This document shows, one piece after another, positions 19,702-28,000 of a stretch of 40,000 bases of DNA. The notes below the pieces were generated by a model that made no database searches, was not told where the DNA came from, and saw only the letters and a program-made list of their open reading frames with translations. Within the stretch, counting starts at the first letter, position 1. Every line of letters begins with the position of its first letter. This DNA is from Prorocentrum cordatum. Its lineage: Eukaryota; Sar; Dinophyceae; Prorocentrales; Prorocentraceae. The position numbers were made by a program, and so were the translations under genes. The DNA lies in the NCBI GenBank assembly GCA_963575745.1, contig CAUYUJ010022414.1, forward strand, positions 80,937-120,936, in the 5' to 3' direction.

Positions 19702-19719
19702 TGGTAGCGGAGCTGGTTC
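19702..19719 (+). promoter_or_regulatory. Primer-binding site, initiator-tRNA-Met-like
   Basis: TGGTAGCGGAGCTGGTTC starts at the base after the LTR. Its complement ends CTCCGCT-A-CCA, as a tRNA 3' end would, and resembles the A1-U72 acceptor of eukaryotic initiator tRNA-Met (CTCTGCTACCA in animals). The tRNA identity is inferred from this similarity. Confidence 0.75.
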
Positions 19720-20001
19720 ATCACGATCCGGCAACCGCACCGTTCCATCTACTCCTACATCTTCTGGCGCGCGGTGCCAAGATAGTAGCGACGAAGAGCT
19801 TTGTGGTAAAGCTGATTGGCTTGTGGTGCGGCGCAGCAGGAGGAACCTGTCGGTACGAGAGCGCTGGTGGATTGTGTGCGAACAACTCTGGCGAGTACGG
19901 AGATTACAGCGCTACTGGGGCCACATCGGACAGTTTCTTCAACGGCTGGGCACCCGAGAGCTACGAGGGCGACTCCGTGAGTGCCTTACTCTGTCGAGGT
20001 A

Positions 20002-21747
20002 ATGGGCACGCCCGAGCAGCAACTGGAGCTGCTGACCGTGCAGGTGAGAGACTTGACGGCGGAGCTGACGAGACAACGGGATCTAGTGAATACAGTACAG
20101 GCCCAACGGATGCAAGACCTAGAGGCGATGACGAGGCTGCAGCAGACGATCATCACAGAGAGAGAATCGACCAAGAAACGAGTTCAACTAGTGGACGTGA
20201 AGGGAATCGGCAAGCCGAGCGTCTACAACAGCGACATGAAGTCTTGGAGTTCATGGGCGTTCAAGCTACAAAACTTCATGGAGGGCGTCGTCAGCGGCAT
20301 CAAGGAGGCCTTGGACTACGTCCAGGACCAGGAGGAAGCGCTGACACAGGACAACTTGGACGATATCAAGGAGATCTTCACGCAAGAGAACGAAGATGCG
20401 GACTTAAAGATGATCGGCAGGCAGCTGTACACAGTGTTGGCGCAGCTCACGGATGGCGAAGCCTTGGACCTGGTGCAGTCGACGCAGGACAACGACGGCT
20501 TCGAGGCTTGGCGAGTGGTGTCGCGGAGGTTCGATCCGCAAGGAGCGGGCAGGAGGCGGAACATCCTGGGCTCGCTGACCCAGCCGGGGGCGGTCGACGC
20601 TCCACAGTTGAACAGCCACATCGCCAAGTGGGAGGAAAGGCTTCGAGTCTACGAGAGGCGAGCTGGCCAACCGATGCAGGAGGACATCAAGGCGCAGGTG
20701 CTCGTCAGCATGACGAAGGGCGCGTTGAAGGACCACCTGACGCTCAACGCGAACAAGATGAAGACCTACCTGAGCGTGAGGGAGGAGATCCAGAGCTACT
20801 TGGAGTCGAAGGTGAACAAGATGGCCTCGCCCATGGACGTCGGGAGCCTCGGCCAGAAGGACATTACCTGCAACAACTGCGGGAAGAAGGGCCACAAGAA
20901 GGTCGACTGCTGGGCACCGGGCGGCGGCGCCCACAAGAGTCCTCAACGCCCGAAGGGCGGCGGCAAGAGCGGCGGCAAGGGCGACGGCAAGGGCGGCAAA
21001 GGCAAGAAGGGCAAGGAGAAGTTCAAGGACAGGCCGCCTCCACCCTACCCGTCTCGGCCGCGACCTGGAGGTCAGCCAGACAAGCAACAGCAACAAGGGT
21101 TCCAAGGCTACTGCTCGCTGTGCTGGGACTGGGGACACAAGCGTCAGGACTGCCCAACGTCTCGTGGGCAGCAGCAACCAGCGAAGCGTGGGGCCCACAG
21201 CCTGGAGACGAACGACAAGCAGGAGCCGGAGACCGAGCAGCCGGGCAACATCGGCGGGCTGGACCTGTGCACCCTGGAGCTGAATGCGGTGGACGACGTA
21301 ACGGAGGAGTTCTTCTACGCGGCTGTGGACTCCGGCGCGGCAGAGAGCGTCGTCCCGAACACCTGGTTCACGGATGTGAGGACGAGGCCGACGGTATCCA
21401 GCGAGATGGGCACGAGCTACCGGGCGGCCAACGGGCAGCTGGTGCAGGACGAGGGCGAGAAGATCCTCGAAGTCATGACGGAGGACGGCAGCACGAGGAG
21501 ACTGCGATGCACATCGACCGGAGTGCACCGCATGCTGCTGGCGGTGTCGAAGCTGGTGGCGAAGGGCCACGAGGTTTACTTCGGGCCGAGGGAGTGCTAC
21601 CTGAAGCACATCGCGAGCGGCAGGAGGCTGCCGATCCACCTACGACGTGGAGTATACACGATCAAGCTGAAGAAGGTCACTGGTCAGGAGCGGTCGGCTC
21701 CGGACCTCAGCGCAGTGTCGGGAAACAGCCGGCCTGCGCGGCAGTAA
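20002..21747 (+). CDS. gag: Gag-protease polyprotein of the copia element
   Basis: 581 residues from the ATG at 20002, the first after an in-frame TGA at 19978-19980, to TAA at 21745-21747. The N-terminal two-fifths is helical and charged, with a coiled-coil-like start (LTVQVRDLTAELTRQRDL), as in UBN2/Gag regions of copia elements. Two CCHC zinc knuckles follow: CNNCGKKGHKKVDC at residues 290-303 and CSLCWDWGHKRQDC at 371-384. They are separated by a G/K-rich basic linker (KGGGKSGGKGDGKGGKGKKG). The aspartic protease has its catalytic DSGA at residues 443-446, within AAVDSGAAESVVPN. Gag coats element RNA, and the protease would cleave the polyprotein in the virus-like particle. Third codon positions are strongly G/C. 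Pol is reached by -1 frameshifting at 21720-21726, only seven codons before the stop. Confidence 0.93.
   Translation: MGTPEQQLELLTVQVRDLTAELTRQRDLVNTVQAQRMQDLEAMTRLQQTIITERESTKKRVQLVDVKGIGKPSVYNSDMKSWSSWAFKLQNFMEGVVSGIKEALDYVQDQEEALTQDNLDDIKEIFTQENEDADLKMIGRQLYTVLAQLTDGEALDLVQSTQDNDGFEAWRVVSRRFDPQGAGRRRNILGSLTQPGAVDAPQLNSHIAKWEERLRVYERRAGQPMQEDIKAQVLVSMTKGALKDHLTLNANKMKTYLSVREEIQSYLESKVNKMASPMDVGSLGQKDITCNNCGKKGHKKVDCWAPGGGAHKSPQRPKGGGKSGGKGDGKGGKGKKGKEKFKDRPPPPYPSRPRPGGQPDKQQQQGFQGYCSLCWDWGHKRQDCPTSRGQQQPAKRGAHSLETNDKQEPETEQPGNIGGLDLCTLELNAVDDVTEEFFYAAVDSGAAESVVPNTWFTDVRTRPTVSSEMGTSYRAANGQLVQDEGEKILEVMTEDGSTRRLRCTSTGVHRMLLAVSKLVAKGHEVYFGPRECYLKHIASGRRLPIHLRRGVYTIKLKKVTGQERSAPDLSAVSGNSRPARQ
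21720..21744 (+). promoter_or_regulatory. Programmed -1 ribosomal frameshift site (G GGA AAC) with downstream hairpin
   Basis: The heptamer GGGAAAC at 21720-21726 is in the correct phase in gag (TCG GGA AAC), fitting the X-XXY-YYZ rule. Slipping back one base puts ribosomes exactly into the frame that encodes integrase and RT. After a 7-base spacer, CTGC (21734-21737) can pair with GCAG (21741-21744). A longer pairing GCCGGC 21728-21733 with GCCGGC 21782-21787 is also possible. The gag stop is 19 bases downstream of the heptamer. Heptamer, phase, spacing and frame relation all agree. Function is inferred. Confidence 0.82.
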
Positions 21748-24700
21748 GACCGAGTACTGGAGGCGGGAGCTCTTCGGCAGCGCCGGCAGCGGCGGAACCC
21801 GTGGAGGCCCAGCTGGAGGACGAGGAGGATGACGATATGGGCGACCCACCGGTCACGGTGGTACCACGACCGTTCGAGCCGACGATGGCCGAGCGCGAGG
21901 CGCACGAGGCGGCAGGGCACGTGCAGTTCAGGGCATGGTGCGGCGACTGCGTGGGAGGACGCGGCCGTAATGCTGATCATAAGCGACTGGACGCCGAGCG
22001 AGAGCATCTGGTCAACACGATCTCCATCGACTACACGTTCTTTGGAGGAGACGACGAGCGAGCAGAACCTACACTGGTGATGCGGGAACACAAGGGGCGA
22101 TGGACCGTATCGATCGCCGTGACGAGCAAGGGCACGAAGGATGTCTGGATCATCAAGTGGGTGGCGGAGGCCATCGAGTACACGGGGGTGAAGCACTTCA
22201 TCTTCAAGAGCGACCAGGAGGCCTCGATCGTGGACCTGAAGAATAAGGTCATCGAGGCGCTGGGCGAGAACTTCAAGATCGTGAAGGAGGAGAGCCCGGT
22301 GGAGGAGCACCAGGCCAACGGCGCGATCGAGCGGGCGGTGCAGTCCGTGAGCGGTATCGTGCGGACCCTGAAGCTGGCGGTGGAGCGCCAGTACGACATC
22401 AAGATCGGGCACGACCGCGTGATCGTGCCGTGGCTCATCAACTATGCAGGCGTGGTGATCAGCCTGTTCGACGTCGGCGCGGATGGGCGCACGGCGTATG
22501 AGAGGATCCGCGGAAAGAAGTACCGCAAGGAGCTCCCACCGTTCGCCGAGACGGTGCACTACCTGCCGGCGGACAGGAATAGGGGCCACAAGAATAAGCT
22601 GGACGCCAAGTGGTTGACGGGCATCTACCTGGGCGTGCAGCTGAAGAGCCAGGAGCTGTATATCGGCTTGGAGCTGGGCGTGGTCAGGGCCAGGGCTGTC
22701 GAGCGGAAGGCCGGGGACGACCGCTACAACGGCGAGCTGCTGAAGAAGCTGCAGGGCACGCCATGGCGGCCAGTGCCAGGTGCTGTCAAGGACGGGGAGG
22801 ATGCGCCGGCGGCGCGATTCCCGATCACGAAGGCGTCCGACGAGGCGCCTCTGCCAGTCGTGCCGCGGGCATTGCGGCCGGGGACCGGTGCAGGAGGTGT
22901 TCCTGGACCGAGGCGCGTCTACATCCGCAACGAGGTAGAGATCAAGAAGTTCGGGAGGACCGAGGGGTGCGTCGGCTGCGAGAGCTACGCCCTGGGACTC
23001 CCGGCCCGCAGCCACAGCGAGGCCTGCAGGGCAAGGATCACGAAGCTCATGGAGGAGGACTTCGAGATGAGTAAGCGAGTAGGGATAGCCGAAGAGCGGC
23101 AAGGAGTCAAGCGGCCGGCTGAGAAGCAGGCGGTTGACGCGGAGGAGGCGGTCGGAGGAGGCAGCAGTGGCGCACCCGCTTCGGCTGCTAAATCGGCCGC
23201 AGCAGGAGCAGCAGCTGGGCAAGCACAACCTGCTCGAGCTGATCGAGATATATCGGCGTCGAGCGCAATGATCCACGCTGCGCTCGGAGGTGGTATCTAC
23301 AACAGGAGCTCGGGATCTGACGCGAAGATGCAGGTCGAGACCCGAGCGGCGCCAGAGCCGCAAGAGGCGATGGACGAGAGTTCGCGGACGAACCTGAAGC
23401 GGCAGGCCGAGAGCCAGGACCCGCCGGGCGTCGAGGAGACCATGGACGCCAACCTGCTGGAGGAGGTCAAGGGCCTCGTGAGGGACCTGGGCTCCTTCGG
23501 CGTGCGCGTGACGGAGCTGTTCGGGCCGGGCAAGTTCACCGGCAGGGCGGAGTCGTTCGGCCTCAACCCGGGGCACGCGTTCGACCTACGCCTGACGGAC
23601 GAGAACGGGGTGCAGTGGGACCTGTCGGACCCAGACCGGCAGGCGCTGTGCGAGGGGATCATCGACTACGAGAAGCCGTGCGTCCTGATCGGGTCGCCAA
23701 CGTGTAGGGCGTTCAGCGCCATCATGAACCTGAACAAGGATCGCGACCCAGAGGAGCACGAGCGGAAGGTCATCGAGGGCATCAGGCACCTTCGATTCTG
23801 CGTGAAGCAGTACAAGAAGCAGGTGCGGGAGGGGCGCTACTTCCTGCACGAGCATCCAGACCAAGCGTGGAGCTGGAAGCTGGACTTCATGACCGAGCTG
23901 ATGGAGATGGAGGGTGTCTCACGCGTGACGGGGCACCAGTGCTGCTGGGGCCAGCAGACGGTCGACTACGACGGCGAGATGGGGCTGGTCCTCAAGCCCA
24001 CCGGCTGGTTGAGCAACTCGCCGTGCATCCTGGAGGAGGTATCCCGCAGGTGCGAGAACGAGAGCCTGCCCAAGAGCGAGTGGCATGTTCATGTTCCGCT
24101 GGTCGGCGGCGCGAGGACGCGGCCTGCGCAGAACTACCCGCCGGCCTTAGTAGCTGCTATCCTCAGGGGCCTGACGGCTCAGCTGAGGGTCAACGGCGAC
24201 CTGAGCGCGTTCACCGTGGGCGTCACCTGCGAGGAGGACGCCGTGGACTGGGACATGGAGGAGTACGAGGAGTTCCGCGATAACATCTCGGGCCAGCTGC
24301 TGGACGCGAAGATGGTGCGGGCCGGCCGGGAGGAGGAGCTCAAGTACATGGACGACATGAAGGTGCTCCAGGAGGTCCCAGAGTCCCTCTGCTGGGAGGA
24401 GACCAAGGCGAAGCCTATCCCGGTCAAGTGGGTAGACATCAACAAGGGCGACGAGGCTCGCCCGGAGATACGGTGCAGGCTGGTCGCGAAGGAGCTGAAG
24501 AGCGCGCAGCAGAAGGCAGGGATTTTCAGGGGCGACGTGTTCTCGGCGACACCGCCACAGGAAGGGGTCAAGATGCTGTTCAGCAGAATGATGAGTCGGA
24601 AGCGGGGCGACTGCAGGAAGCGCAAGCTAATGTTTATTGATATCAGCCGGGCACACTTCCACAGTCCCGCACGCCGACGAGTGTTCGTACAGCTTCCTGC

Positions 24701-25642
24701 TGAGCGACGCCGAGAAGGATATTGCGCGCTGCTGCTCAAGAGCATGTACGGCACGCGAGACGCAGCGGCCAACTTTGCCGACAAGGTGATGGAGGTGCTG
24801 CGCGAGATGGGTTTCAAGATTGGGGTGTTCAGCCCGTGCCTGTGCCGGCGCGACGAGATGGACATCCTGCTGTTCTACCACGGGGACGACTTCGTGAGCG
24901 AGGGCGACGATGACGCCCTGGAGTGGTTCAGGACCGAGCTGTCTAAGCGGCTGCTGGTGAAGGTTCGAGGGGTTCTTGGCTGGGACGACGGCGACTTGCG
25001 GGAGATCACGCTGCTCAACAGGATCGTCAGGCTGAACAAGACCGAGACCGGCATCCCTTGTTTGGAATGGGAAGCAGACGCCCGCCACGTCGAGATCGTC
25101 ACGACCCAGCTGAAGCTCAACCTGGACAAGGGCAGCAAGGCGGTGACATCGCCAGGGATCAAGAGAACGGCGGAGGAGCTGACCGAATCTCCTCCACTCG
25201 GTGCTGCGGACGCGGCGCTGTTCAGGAGCGTGTGTATGCGTATCAACTACCTCGCGATGGACAGGATCGACCTGCTCTTCGCGGCGAAGGAAGCGGCCAG
25301 GTGGATGAGCAAGCCGACCCAGGTAGCCATGGAGATGGTGAAGCGCATCGGGCGGTACTTGCTACGCCGGCCGAGGATGGTGCAGCGGTTCGTTCAGCAA
25401 GACGAGCCAGAAGTGATTAAGGTAGCCTGTGATTCGGACCATGCGGGCTGTGTGATAACACGGAGGAGCACATCGGGCATTGCTCTGTACCATGGTGCTC
25501 ATCTGCTCAAGGCGACCGCCAACGCCCAGACGGTGATTGCCTTGTCGAGCGGCGAGTCGGAGTTCTACGCGATCGTCCGAGGAACGAGCGTCGGCCTGGG
25601 CGCTCAGAGTATGTGCAGCGACTACGGCATGAAGAAGGGCCT
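21726..25642 (+). CDS. pol: Pol polyprotein: integrase, MTase-like domain, reverse transcriptase, RNase H
   Basis: Read in the -1 frame from the slip site. The first ATG in this frame past the heptamer is at 21837. Integrase: H-x4-H-x6-C-x2-C zinc motif at 21903-21950 (HEAAGHVQFRAWCGDC), then catalytic Asp at 22029 (SIDYTFF), Asp at 22212 (FKSDQEA) and Glu at 22329 (NGAIERA). A low-complexity linker (about 23080-23400) leads to an MTase-like domain at 23490-24200. RT: start near 24410 (KPIPVKWVDINKG), motif A Asp at 24639 (FIDISRAHFHS), motif C YHGDDFVSEG with Asp-Asp at 24885-24890. Copia usually has YVDD, so HGDD is a variant. RNase H: ACDSDHAG with Asp at 25431 and SSGESEFYA with Glu at 25554. 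The frame should continue into TDATAGRGMALRLG, but the genome has shifted by then. Unshifted, the frame stops at 25803-25805. Confidence 0.93.
23490..24215 (+). other. Cytosine-MTase-like domain embedded in copia Pol between integrase and RT
   Basis: Order of motifs: VTELFGPGKFTGRAESFGL (23508-23565; resembles the SAM-binding motif I region of C5-MTases), VLIGSPTCRAFSAI (Cys codon 23703-23705; compare PPCxxFS of motif IV), FLHEHPDQAWSWKL (HEHP at 23847-23858), GHQCCWGQQTVDYDGEMG, LKPTGWLSNSP, and TRPAQNYPPALVAAI. The same series is present in the YR element (7945-8545) and the LINE (10491-11990) here. The candidate catalytic Cys is kept. The domain is in frame and undisturbed in a young element, so it is probably translated. 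Whether it methylates DNA or is a structural relic cannot be told from sequence alone. Confidence 0.65.
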
Positions 25643-25909
25643 GGTCTCGAGACGGATGCGACAGCCGGGCGCGGCATGGCGCTCAGGCTTGGTGCTGGCA
25701 AGGTGCGGCACCTACACACCCAGTACCTGTGGGTGCAGGCCATCTACCACGAGAGGTTGGCGAGGCTCATCAAGGTGCCGGGTGAGCTCAACACCGCTGA
25801 CATGATGACGAAACATCTCAGCGGCGATGCGATCGATTTCTTCATGGACCGGTGCGGGTTCGTGATCATGCAGGGCAGGAGTGAGCTGTCTCTTAGGGCG
25901 GTTGTGTAA
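25643..25909 (+). pseudogene. C-terminal end of copia RNase H, displaced by a frameshift
   Basis: In the frame of 25613-25909 I read GLETDATAGRGMALRLGAGK, then VRHLHTQYLWVQ and GELNTADMMTKHLSG, the standard end of copia RNase H. DATAGRG carries the last acidic residue, and LNxADMxTKxL is the family's closing box. It ends with TAA at 25907-25909. The upstream Pol frame reads MKKGLVSRR across the same place, so one base has been lost (or two gained) between about 25638 and 25650. In this copy the polyprotein would lack the last catalytic Asp. A sequencing error cannot be excluded. Confidence 0.88.
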
Positions 25910-26028
25910 GCACGACTTGGGCCGGTGGCCGGCCTGGAGAGTATTATAACTGTGTGTATAGGCGCGAAGTCGCCTGCTTTCAGCTTAATGCACTGTTGTA
26001 TCGGCGGCGCCGCAAGGAGCGACTGGCC
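25910..26028 (+). other. Copia 3' untranslated segment
   Basis: Short non-coding stretch between the Pol end and the purine tract. No motif recognised. Confidence 0.7.
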
Positions 26029-26037
26029 GAGGAGGAG
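26029..26037 (+). promoter_or_regulatory. Polypurine tract of the copia element
   Basis: GAGGAGGAG ends at the base before the 3' LTR, the position where plus-strand DNA synthesis is primed in LTR elements. Confidence 0.85.
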
Positions 26038-26136
26038 TGTATCAGTGCATAGTACATATCCCTTGGAAAGGAACTGTGAGAGATTGTGATGCGGGGGTTC
26101 GCTCCGCAGTCGTGTTGGTTCAAAACCATCCAATCA
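26038..26136 (+). repeat. 3' LTR, 99 bp
   Basis: Identical to 19603-19701 and followed by the right copy of GATTC at 26137-26141. Confidence 0.95.
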
Positions 26137-26141
26137 GATTC
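26137..26141. other. Target-site duplication GATTC, right copy
   Basis: Matches 19598-19602, confirming insertion by integrase rather than a segmental duplication. Confidence 0.93.
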
Positions 26142-26166
26142 TTTGTGTTTCATAACAAGAGTAACA

Positions 26167-26265
26167 TGTATATATATATATATATATGTATATACCCACA
26201 TGCTTATCTATATACATGTAGAGAGAGATGGAGAGAAAAGAGAGAGAGAGAGAGAGAAGGAGATA
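26167..26265. repeat. (TA)n and (GA)n microsatellites
   Basis: TATATA run at about 26168-26196 and GAGAGA run at about 26219-26262, separated by ATAC-rich sequence. Confidence 0.92.
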
Positions 26266-26735
26266 ACAGCATTTGCTGAGGGTCTAGTTCTGTCCTGCTT
26301 TCCATGGGGTGTGGGGTGACTATTCGACCCGTGCTGTTTTTTGATAGTTGCGTTGGCCCTTCGTGGTCGTGGGTCGGGTTCCCGCGCCCTCGGCGGTCGC
26401 CGCGAACGTCCGGGGTTCAGCATTCGGGAGGTGGCAACCGATTTCGGCTTCGGCCTTGCAGAACGCTTTCATGGGCCCTTGGTTTGGCCATTGAGCGAGC
26501 GGCATTCACAGCCCTGGTAGGGTGGCCTCCACTGCCATAGGCACTGGACGCCTCTTTGGGGGGGCGCCGCGCTACGCAAAACATGGGGCAGTTCGACGTT
26601 CAGAATTATGTTTCCGCTGTTTGTTCAAAGGTTTTAACCTCCCGTAGCCCTGCCTCCCGTTGGCGCGCCGCCAGTGGCTGTTGGCTTGCGCCGATCGCCC
26701 AAAACGTCTGGGCAGCCACGTCGCCAGCGTCGTGG
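26266..26735. other. Anonymous sequence, no gene seen
   Basis: Mixed G+C-rich DNA with short open frames only. No motif or repeat recognised. Confidence 0.45.
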
Positions 26736-26900
26736 TCAGCATCATCGTCGTCGTCCTCGTCGTCCTCGTCTTCGTCGTCCTCGTCCTCGTCGTCCTCGTC
26801 GTGCTCGTCGTCCTCGTCGTCCTCGGTCCTCGTCCTCGTCGTCCTCGTCGTCCTCGTCGTTGTCGTCGGTGTCTTTGTCGGCGTCGGCGTCGTCGTCTGC
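26736..26900. repeat. CGTCCT/CGT microsatellite
   Basis: CGTCGTCCTCGTCGTC reiterations of about 160 bases, giving poly-S, poly-R-P or poly-V-L peptides in the three frames. Confidence 0.93.
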
Positions 26901-26919
26901 GTCGCGCCTGGTCTTTTTG

Positions 26920-27580
26920 CTGCCGTGTTCCTTAGGTCTTGGAGTGAAATCTGCCGTGTTCCTGTTTTTTTTGTCTGCCGTATTCCTTCGCTCTTGAGGT
27001 CTATGCCGCCGTGCTCTTTAGCTCTTGGGGTCTATTCTGCCGTGCTCCTGATTGTTTTTGCCGTGCTCCTCCGCTCTTGAGGCCTATTCTGCCGTGCTCC
27101 TGGTTTTTTTTTGCCGTGCTCCTTCGCTCTTGAGGTCTATTCTGCCGTGCTCCTGATTTTTCTGCCGTGCTCATTCGCTCTTCAGGCCTATTCTGCCGTG
27201 TTCCTGGTCTTTTTCTGCCGTGTTCCTTCGCTCTTGGGGTCTATTCTGCCATGCGCCTGGTCGTTTGCTGCCGTGCTCATTCGCTTTGGGGGCTTCTTCT
27301 GCCGTGCTCCCTCGCTCTTGGGGTCTAGTCTGCCGTGCACCTGGTCTTTTTTCTGCCGTGCTCCTTCGCTCTTGTGGCCTATTATGCCGTGCTCCTGTTT
27401 TTTTCTCCCGTGCTCCTTAGCTCCTGGGGTCTATTCTGCCATGCTGTGGTTTTGTCCTGCCTTCTTCCGTCGCTCTTGGGTAGTATTCCGCCATGCTGCT
27501 TAGCTCTTGGGGTCGATTCTGCCGTGCTCCTGTTTTTTTTCTGCCGTGCTCCGTCGCTCTTGGGGCTCATTCTGCCGTCA
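26920..27580 (+). repeat. GCCGTGCTCC tandem repeat, block 1 (plus orientation)
   Basis: About a dozen degenerate units of 50-60 bases, each made of two related halves. One half is TTCTGCCGTGCTCCT[T/G], then CGCTCTTGGGGTCTA. The other is TTCTGCCGTGCTCCTG followed by a T-run. Related blocks lie at 27740-27870 and 29085-29270 (reverse orientation) and at 30240-30700 (same orientation). Weak single copies occur near 33540-33590 and 35580-35640. Long open frames here are repeat artefacts. Confidence 0.85.
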
Positions 27581-27739
27581 TCAGGCAGCGCGCCCGCAAG
27601 ATCCGTCACAAGCGAATGACCCCCAGAGGTCCGCCACAGAGCGAGCACCCCCAATAATTCGCCAAACCAAAAACCCCCAAGGATCCATCCGTCAAACCGA
27701 GCGCGCCCGGAAGTTCCGCCACAACCACCATGGCGATGA

Positions 27740-27870
27740 TCCGTGCGGCAGAATACAGGAGTGCAACAGAACACACACAAAGCACACAGGAGCACGGCAG
27801 AACACATGAGCACGGCAAGACAGGAACACGGCAGAACACACAGGAGCACGGCACAACACACCTCGCGCGC
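27740..27870 (-). repeat. GCCGTGCTCC repeat, inverted block 2
   Basis: CAGGAGCACGGCAGAACACA occurs several times. It is the reverse complement of the core at 26920-27580, so the two blocks face each other across about 160 bases. Confidence 0.78.
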
Positions 27871-27968
27871 ACGACGCCACGACGTGCTTGCGCGGCAGGC
27901 CAACAACAGAGCATATTTCACATGCTTGGTGGACTAAAGCGACGCTTCCCGTTCTTATCCAGTCAGCC

Positions 27969-28000
27969 GATAGGTCAATTTGTCGATAGGTCAATTTGTC
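27969..28000. repeat. 16-bp perfect tandem duplication
   Basis: GATAGGTCAATTTGTC occurs twice back to back (27969-27984 and 27985-28000). Confidence 0.95.

Larger units (their letters stand above)
19603..26136 (+). mobile_element. Ty1/copia LTR retrotransposon, nearly intact, recent insertion
   Basis: Two identical 99-bp direct repeats starting TG and ending CA bound a 6,534-bp element. The 5-bp duplication GATTC lies outside both ends (19598-19602 and 26137-26141). Inside are a primer-binding site directly after the 5' LTR, gag-protease in one frame, integrase/MTase-like/RT/RNase H in the -1 frame, and a purine tract directly before the 3' LTR. The order PR-INT-RT-RH is diagnostic of Ty1/copia. 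Identical LTRs show that little time has passed since insertion. The only defect I see is one frame change near the end of RNase H. Unusual points are the very short LTRs, the two-ORF arrangement with a -1 slippery site, and the MTase-like insert. Confidence 0.95.

Noticed and set aside
19410-21719. Stop-free pol frame extending upstream through the whole gag region and beyond the 5' LTR
   Set aside because: The peptide there is low-complexity R/G/A/Q-rich, has no motif and crosses the LTR boundary. Strong G/C bias at third codon positions of gag makes stops rare in this overlapping frame.
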